From Luidia sarsii (taxonomy: Eukaryota; Echinodermata; Asteroidea; Paxillosida; Luidiidae), in the NCBI GenBank assembly GCA_949987565.1, contig OX465119.1:13060578-13124577 (forward strand): DNA of 64,000 nucleotides, read 5' to 3'. Of this stretch, positions 43,620 through 54,639 are shown one piece after another. Position numbers and translations under genes: made by a program. The notes beneath the pieces are model-generated. The model had not been told where the DNA came from. It saw only the letters and a list, made by a program, of their open reading frames with translations, and did not search any database. Within the stretch, counting starts at the first letter, position 1; the number at the start of each line of letters is the position of its first letter.

Positions 43620-43910
43620 GCAAACTTTGACTGGACCGGGACTTGAACCTGAGACCTCTGGTATCGTGTAACAGCGCTCTTACTCCTTAGATGGTGGCCT
43701 TCCCAAATAGTCAACTAGTTTTGGTTAAGGTGGGGCTCCAGTCAGAAGCATTACCAGAAACTACCATTAGATCCACGGATCACGCCTCCCGTTTTCATTC
43801 AGACGCAAACAACCATTTGTTGTAAAAAAAACCTGGCTTTATACAGCAGCTCAAGGATCACCCAAAATTGGATGCAGCTATTTCAATTCAAAGACAAAAA
43901 TAGTCTTTGA
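43620..43910 (-). repeat. Family S tRNA-like repeat lacking the A box
   Basis: Minus strand. The B box GGTTCAAGTCCC and TCCAGTC acceptor strand are kept, but the GGCTGGATAGCTCAGATGG segment is missing between CCACCATCT and AAGAGCGCTG. The flanks (GACTAGTTGACTATTTGGG..., GGATCACGCC..., TTTCAATTCAAAG) align with the 12.0-12.5-kb copy. The deleted stretch corresponds closely to the unit amplified at 28.1 kb. Confidence 0.7.
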
Positions 43911-44530
43911 AATGCAATGATCGCAAGCACAGGATACGTGTACATTTTGCAATCACACCATTCCCACGGGTCTATTTCGAACTCGGGTTCCTGTGAACCA
44001 TCCTTTCTCTATCGTAGATCGGAGTTTATTTCACAATGACTATTGTAAATGACGCGGGCAAATGTCTGCGAACAGCGAAGCAATCCCGTGGAACAGCTAG
44101 CCGAGCAACCGGACTCGTGGCAGACGTGCCAGCAAGCGGTCTCACCGCCTTTTGTGATCTGTCGTTCGGGGTGGGGGGGGGGGACAGGACGAGGCACCCG
44201 GCTCGTGCATGGACGTATCCTTGTGTCGATGCGGCACCGTTTTACGAGCAATTGATATCGACGACGATGACCCACAGCCGGAGTCCGCCGATGAGTCATG
44301 CTTCCAGTTGCGGCAGATTCACCCACGTGGCAGATAAGAGAGCGGAAAGCATTCCCTGTCGGTTTTTTTTTTTAAAGGGAAACGCATCCAAGATTATCGG
44401 CACGGTGGTAGTGGCTTGTCGGTTTTTTCTTTTGGGTGTGTGTCCTTTTCAAACCCGGCCACAGGAAAGTGCCCTCTAGTTAACCCGTGCTATATGTTTG
44501 GTTTTCACAACTTCCCCACACGCCACTTTG
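43911..44530. other. No recognised gene
   Basis: A 147-codon frame at 44036-44479 (+) has no recognisable domain. Otherwise nothing. Confidence 0.5.
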
Positions 44531-44575
44531 CCTTTCAGATAAGGTCCCGCTTGGTTCGAAACGTCAGCCCGTCCG
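44531..44575 (+). repeat. H1 repeat fragment
   Basis: CCTTTCAGATAAGGTCCCGC then TTGGTTCGAAACGTCAGCCC. The hairpin is altered but GAAACGTCAG is kept. Confidence 0.65.
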
Positions 44576-45182
44576 AATTGTTGACCTTGTTCATTTGGGT
44601 CGTTTCGCCCGGTAAAGAGTTGGCAAGGTGTTTGCATCATATTACTGTGCTCGTTTTTTTGTGTGTTATTATTTGCAATTACGCGAGGGGACACGTTCAC
44701 GGGGTATATTTTGGATCAGGGCCACTACTCATTCAGCCCGTTGTGCCTAGCCTTACGACTGATCACAAGTCCGCGAGCAACGCACAGACACGGTATAGGC
44801 CCCGCCCGTCCAGGCTTATTATACGACGGGCTCAGTATCCGTCCTTTGAGCTGAGCAACGATGCATCGCGGAGGCTTCCGAGTCCCCGCGTGAGAAAGGA
44901 GCCTTGAAAGAAGACTAATCCGATTTCACTTGGCCGTTTTCCTGAGACGGTCCGCGCGGGGAGAGGGGGGTGATTTAGACTTGTTTCAAGGCGCCCACAG
45001 CCAGCGCGCACGCTGCACGTGCCTGCATGAGTCAGAGCTTTGATATACAGCTGTTGGACGCGGGATCTACGTCGTGCCCTGGATGCGTGGGGAGTGGGGG
45101 GGTTATACGCATGCAGTAAAGTCGCCCTGCACTCAAACACAGTCAAACAACTTTCTTCCGGGAGGCGGAGAAAAAGCCCCAG
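44576..45182. other. No recognised gene
   Basis: Mixed sequence with no recognisable feature. Confidence 0.5.
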
Positions 45183-45186
45183 TAAG

Positions 45187-45671
45187 TGCCCCTGCCCCTG
45201 CCCCTGCCCCTGCCCCTGCCCTGCCTCTGCCCCTGCCCCTGCCTCTGCCCCTGCCCTGCCCCTGCCCCTGCCTCTGCCCCTGCCCTGCCTCTGCCCCTGC
45301 CCCTGCCCCTGCCCCTGCCTCGGCCCCTGCCCCTGCCCCTGCCCTGCCCCTGCCCATGCCCCTGCCCCTGCCACTGCCCTGCCCCTGCCCCTGCCTCTGC
45401 CCCTGCCCTGCCTCTGCCCCTGCCCCTGCCCCTGCCTCTGCCCCTGCCCTGCCCCTGCCCCTGCCCCTGCCTCTGCCCCTGCCCCTGCCCTGCCTCTGCC
45501 CCTGCCCCTGCCCCTGCCCCTGCCTCGGCCCCTGCCCCTGCCCCTGCCCTGCCCCTGCCCATGCCCCTGCCCCTGCCCCTGCCCCTGCCACTGCCCTGCC
45601 CCTGCCCCTGCCTCTGCCCCTGCCCCTGCCCCTGCCCCTGCCCCTGCCCCTGCCCCTGCCCCTGCCTCTGC
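45187..45671. repeat. (CCCCTG)n hexamer tract
   Basis: CCCCTG units with CCTCTG, CCACTG and 5-bp CCCTG variants; combinations recur in blocks. It is the complement of the hexamer at 50.4-51.8 kb, so the two arrays form a large inverted pair. All frames on both strands are open; artefact. Confidence 0.95.
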
Positions 45672-45755
45672 ACTTACATTTACAGTCAAGCAAACATGTT
45701 GGAAATTGCCGACTGACTTACGCGACCAAAATGCACTTCTCAAAAGTGCCGAGCT

Positions 45756-45796
45756 AGGGTAGGGGCCTGACGTTTCGACTACGGCAGGACCTGAGC
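45756..45796 (-). repeat. H1 repeat fragment
   Basis: GGGGCCTGACGTTTCGACTA then CGGCAGGACCT. Only the core is left. Confidence 0.6.
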
Positions 45797-46125
45797 CCGC
45801 GGCTGCAGGGGGGGGGGGTTACGAGGTGACCATGGCCGCCGAAAATGGAACCGATCAAGCCGCCGACCAAGATTGCACATATTTGTTCCCTATGTGGGTT
45901 GAGGGAAGACGCCAACGATCCCAATCGACGTGCAAGGCATCGCTTCATCTAGAATCGATCCTGAGAGTGAGACGTTCTAGACGGATATCGGTGGGGATGA
46001 GTATCAAACGGAACGCTGTCTGGAAACAGACTGCCCTTTCCCCCCTGAACCGCGTTAGGAAAAGAAAAAAAAACAATCAATGAAACGCCAGCACGGCCCT
46101 TCACGGTCCACGAGTGAAAGATCTC
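45797..46125. other. No recognised gene
   Basis: Mixed sequence; an 85-codon plus-strand frame shows no known domain. Confidence 0.5.
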
Positions 46126-46628
46126 TTTAACGGAGGGAGAGAGGGGAAAGAGAAAGTGAAAGGGAGAGGGAGGGAGAGGGGAGAGGGGAGAGAAAGGGAG
46201 AGGGGAAAGGGAGAGAGAGAGGGGGAGGGTGAAAGGGAGAGGGACAGGGAGAGGGAGGGAGGGAGAGGGAGGGAGAGAGAGAGGGGAGAGGGGGAGAGAG
46301 AGGGAGAGGGGAGAGGGAGAGAGAGAGGGGGAGGGTGAAAGGGAGAGGGACAGGGAGAGGGAGGGAGAGGGAGGGAGAGAGAGGGGGAGAGGGAGAGGGA
46401 GGGAGAGGGAGAGGGAGAGAGAGAGGGAGAGGGAGAGGGAGAGGGAGAGGGAGAGGGGGAGAGGGAGAGAGAGAGGGGGAGAGGGAGGGGGAGAGGGAGA
46501 GGGAGAGGGCTAGGGGGAGGGAAAGGGAGAGGGAGAGGGAGAGAGAGGGGGAGAGGGAGAGAGAGGGGGAGAGGGACAGAGAGGGGGAGAGGGAGATAGA
46601 GGGGAGAGGGAGAGAGGGGGAGATAAGA
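46126..46628. repeat. Purine-rich GAGGGA tract
   Basis: About 500 bp of GGGAGAGA on the plus strand. A segment with GGGGGAGGGTGAAAGGGAG and GGACAGGGAGAGGGAGG occurs twice about 106 bp apart. Confidence 0.95.
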
Positions 46629-47108
46629 GAGAAAAAGACAGACAAGAGGGAGAGTCAGATGGATCCGGAGAGAGTGAAGCGAGTCATGGATGAATCATAG
46701 AGTAGGAATTTCCTCGGGTATCGACGCGTGGCTGGTAAAGTTTACACGGGCAGCGTCAAGGCCGGGTTTGGTTGTAACGGAACACAGCCAGCCACGCGGG
46801 ACTCTCGTGTTCCTATAATAACAATTTTATTCGAGCGGTGTTTTTTTTTTTTTTTTTTTTTAGGGGGGGGGGGGAGGCACGTGTTTTTACAACTACCGGT
46901 TTCAACTTGACAAGGTGGGGTTGCGGTGAAAGGTAAGTGGGGAAACGCACAGCGGTCCAGGGGCAAGGGCGATACCTTGACCGATGCGAAGGGTGTGAGA
47001 CCGCTTGCCCGCACTCCTGTTTACTCTGAATTGGGTTTGGGCATGCTATCATAGGGGCCTAGGTCTATTTTCGTTTCTCGGTGTTTTCGCAATGAAGCGC
47101 CGTTTGCT
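46629..47108. other. No recognised gene
   Basis: Poly-T then G run at 46841-46874. Nothing else recognised. Confidence 0.5.
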
Positions 47109-47466
47109 TTAAAGCCCCTACACAACATTGGTAAGATCGAAAAACAGAAATGTTGACAGATTTACATGAAACTTATACAGTTAGAAAATGGTTATAGTAG
47201 AAATCTCGCACTGAAATAATTTCTGCCCGAAATGTTGTATTTTGGGAGAAATGAGTAAAAGAAATAGTTTACGTCTCACCGGAGATCTAAACTATTTTTC
47301 GGAACAGTACGGCGTTGAATGCTGCATTTTCGCGACACAAATGAAGCGGTTTTCACGATTCTCTCGAGACTCGGTTGGCGGATTGAGCTGAAATGTTCAC
47401 AGGTGTGCTATTTCATGCATATGTTGAATCAGACAACGTATGGGTGCTATTCTGTGACCTCGACCA
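47109..47466 (+). mobile_element. Family A2 MITE (diverged subfamily)
   Basis: Starts TTAAAGCCCCTACACAACAT and ends CCTCGACCAACATTGG. Internal landmarks differ from family A (ATGGTTATAGTAGAAATC, AAATGAAGCGGTTTTCACG, TGTGCTATTTCATGCATATG) but match the 52.86-kb copy. Confidence 0.75.
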
Positions 47467-47612
47467 ACATTGGGCAGATCGGAAAACATTGATGTCCACA
47501 GATTTCCTTCTAATTACCACAGTTTGCAGATGGTCATGATAGAATCCTCATTTTGAAATCTTACGGTCTGGGATGCTGTACTTTTCGAGAAATCTTCACT
47601 CAAACATTTATT
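47463..47612 (+). mobile_element. Family A MITE, left half only
   Basis: Begins at the ATTGGGCAGATCGG segment and stops near ACTCAAACATTTATTATGG, before the centre. It starts exactly where the A2 copy ends, so the two overlap by the shared ATTGG. Confidence 0.75.
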
Positions 47613-48476
47613 ATGGAGATCAGTGGGGTCGACAGATTTCACGCATTGTGATTGGCCAACGCGTTGGAAACTCTTGAGGGCGCACTGTTGTTCCGCCCCT
47701 CCTCCACAGCCCCCACCCCCCCAAAGAGCACAATTCTGCAGAACGACGGCCATTTTGTTTAACGACACCGCAACATAGAACAGCTTCAGCTTACCTCCCC
47801 CGAAAACCTTAATAATGTTTTCAGGTTTTTTCCCCCGTATCTGAATGAAGCGTACCGTAAACAAACAAAAAATGCATTTTTAGAGGCTCGTTAAATCGAT
47901 TAGTGGAATCGATACCCCGTGCTTCCTCGTCCGGACCAGCCACACGCAATGGCGCCAAATACAATGATCGGATCAGTTTGCTTTCCTGCTCAATCGATCC
48001 CTATCACGATTACCGCAGCGTTAGTCAGACTCAAGAGTAGCTATACACCACACTGTACCGCGACCGACGGCACAGGAACACGCCCTACTTTCGCCGTAGA
48101 CGGACGATCGGCGGTCGATGCCGGCACACGAATCACGGCGTCATTTACGAGTAATTAATGGACAAAAAAACCGAATCACGTTGGGGGACGGGGGGCGGCA
48201 ACGGTTTAACCCCGACACACTTGTTAATCGACTAGTCTCGCCTCGAGGGGCCGGTAGTCTCCGTCACCAGTCGGCGCGTTGTCGCGCGCCTACAGCCATC
48301 AACGCCACGTGTCATTTAGGGAAGGGAGGTGGAGGGTGTCTTTTATCGATGGGCGTGGGGAAAGACGCGTTGGCCTGTGACACCCCAGAATGCGTTGAAT
48401 GCTCGCGGCGCGTGGTGGCGAGAACGAGTGTGGCTCCGAGTCGGCAAAGTTCGGCTCCTCGGTCTCGCGTTGCATG
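47613..48476. other. No recognised gene
   Basis: Mixed, locally GC-rich sequence with no recognisable feature. Confidence 0.5.
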
Positions 48477-48735
48477 CAATGGACCTTTCCCATGAAATAC
48501 GCACATTAGACCTAGCGCAAGCGCTTAACTTAATTGGTGGGCAACCAATCATAGTTTTCCACGGGCGTGCGCGCGTTCCTTCTCGCAAACAGTTTGGCGT
48601 GCGGTGATTGGCTATTCAGCGTCTCCTGCGCGCGTATTTCGAAACCTGCACGCAACGCGCACTCGTTTGCCCACCAATTGAGTAAAGCGCATGCGCCAGC
48701 TCTTATTTGCATATTTCCATGGGAAAGGTCCATTG
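48477..48735. mobile_element. Family C MITE
   Basis: Inverted ends CAATGGACCTTTCCCATG and CATGGGAAAGGTCCATTG. Subterminal GCGCAAGCGCTTAACTTAAT (left) and ACTCAATTGGTGGGCAA (complement, right) also pair. Length 259 bp. A half copy is at 17.8 kb. Confidence 0.8.
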
Positions 48736-48962
48736 ACGCCACCGAGCGTGCTCTACATTGCGAACCGGTTGTGCTCATAACCTTCAAAGTCCCATCGAAG
48801 CTCAGTCACGGTGCCACACAAGGTCACTCCCCCGACCCGCGATTGTCTGACGACTCTAGTGTGAGGTAGCTAAGGAAACACTGATCCACACAAAGCGAAT
48901 CATGCGAATCATGCGACCATCCCTGTCACGTTTTCACGATCACCTCATCCATCACCAGACTT
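48736..48962. other. No recognised gene
   Basis: Includes the small direct repeat GAATCATGC at about 48898-48914. Confidence 0.45.
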
Positions 48963-49350
48963 GAGAGAGAGAGAGACGGAGAGAGAGAGAGAGAGAGACA
49001 GAGAGTTAGAAGGGATACAGAGAGCTAGAGAGAGACAGAGAAAGATAGATAGAGACAGAGACCGAGAGACAGAATGACAGGGAGAGACCGAGACACAGAG
49101 ATATAGAGAGATAAAGATAGAGAGACACGGAGGGAGACAGAGGGAGACAGAGAGACAGACAGACAGAGACTAGAGAGGCAGAGAGATTGAGAGACAGAGA
49201 GAGACACAGAGAGATAGAGATAGAGAGAAACAGGGACAGACCGAGAGAGACAGAGAGCGACAGGGAGATAAAGAGAGATAGAGAGAGACACAGAGACCGA
49301 GGGCGACAAAGAGAGACAGAGAGAGAGACGGAGAGAGGCAGACCGACGGA
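48963..49350. repeat. Purine-rich GAGACAGA tract
   Basis: About 390 bp of GAGAGACA repeats on the plus strand. Confidence 0.95.
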
Positions 49351-50445
49351 AAAACAGTAACACTAACATAATTATATAGAATTGAAAAAAAAAATTCTGG
49401 ATGACTCCACGGCACGTGACGATGAAGCACCCCTATACCCCCCCCTTTCAATCCAGGGGTGCAGCACACTAAATCCATCCAAGATGGCTCCGCCGAGCTG
49501 ATTATCATAAAGTGTGTACCCACAACCTTTTTCTTAATAAGGGGTCTTTGGAGGCTAATTAAGTGATACATTGTAGAACAAGTGAAGCTTAAGACAACCT
49601 GGGGGTTCACTCTTCAATTTGGTATGTAATTTGGACCATATCTGGCTTTAAATGTGGCCCTATTTGGCTGTGGAAGTGGAGGGGTCCATCCCAAAATCCT
49701 TGCAGAAATTCGTCTTGGACGGCTACACATTTTAGGGGTGTTTTTTTTCTGGGAGTAATTAGCAAAAAATCGAATCGGCTAAGAGCACTAAAATTGAAAA
49801 GAATCTGAGAGATGGAGGTCCAAACTACAATTTTAAGTATAGCTACAAGAACTGAGAAACTTTTGGGCATGGGATAATTGGCTTTGAAAGTGAGTGTTTT
49901 TGTACAGCTCGATTTAGTGTTCACCCCCAAAATTAATGTGTAGCGCATCGAGGGCACCCTCTTGTGGTTTTTGTTTCTTCAGAAAAGCGGGAAAAGATAG
50001 ACAGAGGGAGAGCGAACGGGTGACCAGCCAAATATGGACAACAACCATCGGCGCGTCCTTCCTGCAAGGGAAACACAGAGGCCGGCGCATCGCATGGGGG
50101 GGGGGGGGGGTGATCATGAAGTTGGAAAAAGCGCTTTAATTAGAACGGATCATGCATGAAGGGCACGATCACATGCAGCCCTAAACTATGGAGGACGTGT
50201 TTGGGTGTCTTTTTCGTTTTAGATTAGTCTACGCCGTATCTGCGTTCAAGGTTTGGTACCGTGAACGACGGGCAGAAGTCTGCGTGGGGCGGGTTTTAGG
50301 AGCTTTCTTAGAGAAGGTCCAGGAATTACGACGGAAGGGTCAAGGAGGTAAGATCTTTGGGGGTGACCAGAGAAAGAAGATAGAGAGTGGGACAGAGAAA
50401 AAAACAGAGGTAGGGATAGAGGCAGAGGCAGATCCTGAGAGAGAT
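49351..50445. other. No recognised gene
   Basis: A minus-strand frame of 116 codons (49607-49957) lies in non-repetitive-looking DNA but has no domain I recognise. G run at 50095-50110. Confidence 0.5.
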
Positions 50446-50784
50446 AGAGGGAGAGGCAGGGGCAGAGGCAGGGGCAGAGGCAGAGGCAGGGGCAGGGGCA
50501 GAGGCAGGGGCAGGGGCAGGGGCAGGGGCAGAGGCAGGGGCATATGCAGAGGCAGGGCCAGAGGCAGGGGCAGGGGCAGGGGCAGAGGCAGGAGCAGAGG
50601 CAGAGGCAGGGGCAGAGTCAGGGGCAGAGGCAGAGGCAGAGGCAGGGGCAGATGCAGAGGCAGGGCCAGAGGCAGGGCAGAGGCAGGGGCAGGGGCAGAG
50701 GCAGGGGCAGAGGCAGGGCCAGAGGCAGGGGCAGGGGCAGAGGCAGGAGCAGAGGCAGAGGCAGAGGCAGGGGCAGAGTCAGGG

Positions 50785-50816
<32 letters not shown>

Positions 50817-51770
50817 AGGGGCAGAGGCAGAGGCAGAGGCAGGGGCAGAGACAGGGGCAGGGGCAGAGACAGAGGTAGGGGCAGGGACAGGGGCAGAGGC
50901 AGGGGCAGGGGCAGGGGTCGGGTAGGGGTATAGAGGCAGGGGCAGAGACAGAGGCAGGGGCAGAGTCAGGGGCAGAGCCAGAGGCAGGGGCAGGGGCAGA
51001 GGCAGAGGCAGAGGCAGGGGCAGAGACAGGGGCAGGGGCAGAGACAGAGGTAGGGGCAGGGGCAGGGGCAGAGGCAGGGGCAGGGGCAGGGGCAGGGGCA
51101 GGGGTCGGGGTAAAGGTATAGAGGCAGGGGCAGAGACAGAGGCAGGGGCAGAGTCAGGGGCAGAGGCAGAGGCAGGGGCAGGGGCAGAGGCAGAGGCAGG
51201 GGCAGAGACAGGGGCAGGGGCAGAGACAGAGGTAGGGGCAGGGGCAGAGGCAGGGGCAGGGGCACGGGCAGGGGTAGGGGTAGGGGTATAGAGGCAGGGG
51301 CAGAGACAGAGGCAGGGGCAGAGTCAGGGGCAGAGGCAGAGGCAGGGGCAGGGGCAGAGGCAGAGGCAGAGTCAGGGGCAGAGGCAGAGGCAGGGGCAGA
51401 TGCAGAGGCAGGGCCAGAGGCAGGGGTAGGGGCAGGGGCAGGGGCAGGGGCAGGGGCAGAGGCAGAGGCAGGGGCAGAGGCAGGGGCAGAGACAGGGGCA
51501 GGGGCAGAGACAGAGGTAGGGGCAGGGGCAGGGGCAGAGGCAGGGGCAGAGACAGGGGCAGGGGCAGAGACAGAGGTAGGGGCAGGGGCAGAGACAGAGG
51601 TAGGGGCAGGGGCAGGGGCAGGGGCAGGGGCAGAGACAGAGGTAGGGGCAGGGGCAGGGGCAGGGAGGGGCAGAGGCAGGGGCAGGGGCAGGGGCAGGGG
51701 TAGGGGCAGGGGTAGGGGCAGGGGCAGGGGCAGAGACAGAGACAGAGACAGAGGCAGAGGCAGAAGCAGA
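50446..51770. repeat. (CAGGGG/CAGAGG)n hexamer tract
   Basis: About 1.3 kb of GGGGCA and GAGGCA hexamers, with GGGGTA, GAGACA and GAGTCA variants. Blocks containing GGGGTATAGAGGCAGGGGCA recur near 50920, 51110 and 51285, about 170-190 bp apart. Dense GGGG runs make plus-strand quadruplexes likely. Frames of up to about 290 codons are artefacts. Confidence 0.95.
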
Positions 51771-52571
51771 CAGAGCCAGCAGTAGAAACGGAATACACAA
51801 ACCAAATACTTAAACAGTCCCTGCGTTAGGGACACAGACAGCGACAGTCAAACAGTCACGGTCAGAGAGCTGAGAGACCCAGACAGTTCAACTCCTCACC
51901 CCTACACCCGAAAAATTAAAGACAAACTGTTTTTTTTAGATTGCATCAAAAATAAAGTCAAATTTCGTTTAAATCCTGGTTTTGCTCGACCCTAATTGAC
52001 CCCTCCCCCGGATCGTCGTGACCCAGATCCTCGCCCCAAACGACCCCCAACTTTTTTCTGACTCTAATATCTGGGTCAGTTCTGCCACTAATTCAAACCC
52101 GGATCCGGTTGTTGTTGATGTTCTCCATCCCTATAATTCCTTCCCCTAATAACGCTAAGTGGGAAAGTGACAACTGGCATACACCAGCACTACCTCACAT
52201 CATGCATCTCCGTGTTTACACATTTTCCACGCAAGGCTGGCTGGCTCTGTCTGCTGTGGAGAGTGACGAAACGAAACAAAAATTTTTTCCTGGTACCCGT
52301 GCCATTGCACATCGCGGGTTCAAGTCTCCAAGATGTACATGGGGTATACCAGCTTAATTCTCATCTCCGCGGTCACCCAAGTGAATTCAAGGGCGGGCAA
52401 CTGTACGTTGTTGTTGTCTATCTCTCTCGCTTCTTCTACTAAACAAAAAGGGAAGTCCATTTCCACACCAGTTAGCGATTTGCATTAAATCCTTCACTCG
52501 CCTCCTCTCCCCACCCCTTGCTGACAATCCCGCTATAGCTATTAAAGAAAAATGAGGGTAACGGGCCCGCC
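51771..52571. other. No recognised gene
   Basis: Mixed sequence with no recognisable feature. Confidence 0.5.
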
Positions 52572-52842
52572 CGCGATATTTTTTTCCGTACCACATAAAC
52601 GCTATGGGCCCATATGTTTGTGCACAAAGTATGAAAAATTGAGTCTCAGGTCATTCAGATTGTTCACGTACGTTGTATTCGCTGTGCAGAAAGCCTTTAT
52701 TGGCTGTGCAGAAAGCCTATATCCATAGCTTTAACTTCAACTGGTATGGATCTCTCCCCTCCCCTTGCTCCCCACCCCATAAAGTGTTTGTGCACAAACA
52801 TATGGGCCCATAGCGTTTATGTGGTACGGAAAAAAAATCGCG
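52572..52842. mobile_element. Fold-back element with about 56-bp near-identical arms
   Basis: The left arm (CGCGATATTTTTTTCCGTAC..., GCTATGGGCCCATATG, TTTGTGCACAAA) and right arm are inverted copies differing mainly in the T-run length. The internal segment GGCTGTGCAGAAAGCCT is tandemly duplicated. Single copy in this window. Confidence 0.8.
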
Positions 52843-52856
52843 ACCAATTTATCCTC

Positions 52857-53395
52857 TTAAAGCCCCTGCACAACATTGGTAAGATCGAAAAACAGAAATG
52901 TTCACAGATTTACATGAAACTTATACAGTTTGAAGATGGTTATAGTAGAAACCTCGCACTGAAATATTTCTGTCAAAAATGCTGTATTTCTAGAGAAAGG
53001 AGTAAAGAAATAGTTTACGCCTCATCCCCTAGAACTAAAAGATTTTTCGGAACAATTCGTTGAATGCTGCATTTTTGCGAAACAAATGAAGCGGTTTTTC
53101 ACCTTTTTTCTCGAGACTCGGTTGGCGGATTAAGGCCTCTTGTCAAAAAGATCATCGGTTGGGTATCGGATGATTTTTGACCCGTCCGATGTCGTTTCCA
53201 CCAGATAGCCATAGTGAATTTTTCACCCCAGAGTCCAGTACAATCGGCTTTCTACCGGGGGAAATTTTATCGGTCGGATGAATTCAACCGGCACTCAACC
53301 GATGATCTTTTTGACAAGAGACCTAAGCTGCTGACATGTTCACAGGTGTGCTATTTCATGCATATGTTGGATGCTATTCTTTGACCTGGACCCAT
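52857..53395 (+). mobile_element. Family A2 MITE with nested insertion
   Basis: Starts TTAAAGCCCCTGCACAACAT and follows the 47.1-kb copy closely (AATGAAGCGGTTTTTCACC, GACTCGGTTGGCGGATTAA), resuming after the insert with CTGACATGTTCACAGGTGTG. It is split by the 190-bp element at 53134-53323. Confidence 0.75.
53134..53323. mobile_element. Harbinger-like MITE nested in A2
   Basis: 28-bp terminal inverted repeats with one mismatch, beginning GGCCTCTTGTCAAAAAGATC on the left and GGTCTCTTGTCAAAAAGATC on the right (complement). The flanking duplication TAA is at 53131-53133 and 53324-53326. The 47.1-kb A2 copy is uninterrupted at this place. A 3-bp TWA duplication with GG-starting ends is typical of PIF/Harbinger. 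Confidence 0.8.
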
Positions 53396-53759
53396 GCTGT
53401 GATAAATAATGAGGGTACCCGGGCCCTACCGTTAACAAAGTCCGAAGCAACCTCGGATACGTCCACACACTCCGGCCACGACTGCCATCCGAACTCCGGC
53501 AACAACACATTGGCCCGTCAATGCTCATACGCGTGAAAAACAGTTTCATTCTATTGGACGACACAACAAAGAGACATGCACATCAATCTCTTTTTCGAAT
53601 TCATATAATGTACTTGGATATAGTCATAGCATGGGCCTGTAGCTCGTTCTGCAATTGCTGGAATTTAGTATCATCTTGGGTTTTTCCTGCCACTTGAAAT
53701 AGACTCGAATTTCCGATCGAAATATTGTTGAAATTATCTTATCGAACAGAGGTTCGGTA
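53396..53759. other. No recognised gene
   Basis: Mixed sequence with no recognisable feature. Confidence 0.5.
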
Positions 53760-54293
53760 TTAAAGGCCCTATACAACATTGGTAAAGGTCAAAAGATTGC
53801 CACAGTTTGTGTGTTAAACCATTAAACATAAAAAAAGCAATCCTGCGAAGGATTTTAGCTCAAATGGTGATCTGAGAAAGTAGAACAAGGCAAAAAACTG
53901 TCTCGGTTTACGTATTGTAGTGTATGGGTGATATACAAAAACGTTGCAAACTGCTTACTGACTAAAATTACCAAAATGTAAATCTTAAAATTTAGTGGGT
54001 CTGACGTTTCGATCCTAGCAGGACCTTTCTCAAAGGCATACTCTACTGTAAGAAATAGGTTAGTGTACTGTAGTGTATGTAGTGTATGTAACAAATAGTT
54101 TATTACTCTCAAGTACCGGTAATGAACTACGGTATTTGTCGATGTTTGAGTGAAGATTCTCGACAAAAACAGCATCCCAGACCGTAAGATTTCAACATGA
54201 GGATTCTATCATGACCATCTACAAACTGTGTAAATTAGATGGAGATATGTGGACATCGATGATTTCCGATCTCCCAAAATTTGGGGTCTTTAA
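53760..54293 (-). mobile_element. Family A MITE interrupted by H1
   Basis: Reverse orientation. The left end TTAAAGGCCCTATACAACAT and right end CCAAAATTTGGGGTCTTTAA bracket family A landmarks. The interior is broken by H1 sequence at about 53930-54042 and by small duplications of GTAGTGTATG. Confidence 0.8.
53930..54042 (-). repeat. H1 repeat inside family A
   Basis: H1 tail GTTGCAAACTGCTTACTGAC, then AGTGGGTCTGACGTTTCGAT and the CCTAGCAGGACC hairpin and TTTCTCAAAGGC. One core only. Confidence 0.8.
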
Positions 54294-54598
54294 ATCCAGG
54301 ACAGTAAAAGCCTTGCTTATAATGTGAAGTAACGCTCCAGTGAGCTTGCAGTGGCATATCCACGCGCTGCTGAATTCCTGCACTGCCACGCCCAGTCATG
54401 GGACCAGGATCCGGGGGGAGCTCCCCCTATAGCATTGTTGTGTCATCCAATCGACAAAAGCGTCATTTGAAGACCTACCTTTTTAAGCAATATTTTTATG
54501 ATTAATCGAATACGATTTCCTAGTAATGTAAAGGTCATATGAATTGATTTTTTTCTGGAGCTGGTCATGATTTTATGAGACAGCGTACTATATTATAA

Positions 54599-54639
<41 letters not shown>

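Noticed and set aside
45040..45762. Pro-Ala-rich frames of about 240 codons (collagen- or mucin-like)
   Set aside because: Produced by CCCCTG hexamers in every frame and on both strands.
49607..49957. A 116-codon minus-strand gene
   Set aside because: Although outside simple repeats, it has no recognisable domain or splice context; a chance frame is more likely. A protein search would decide.
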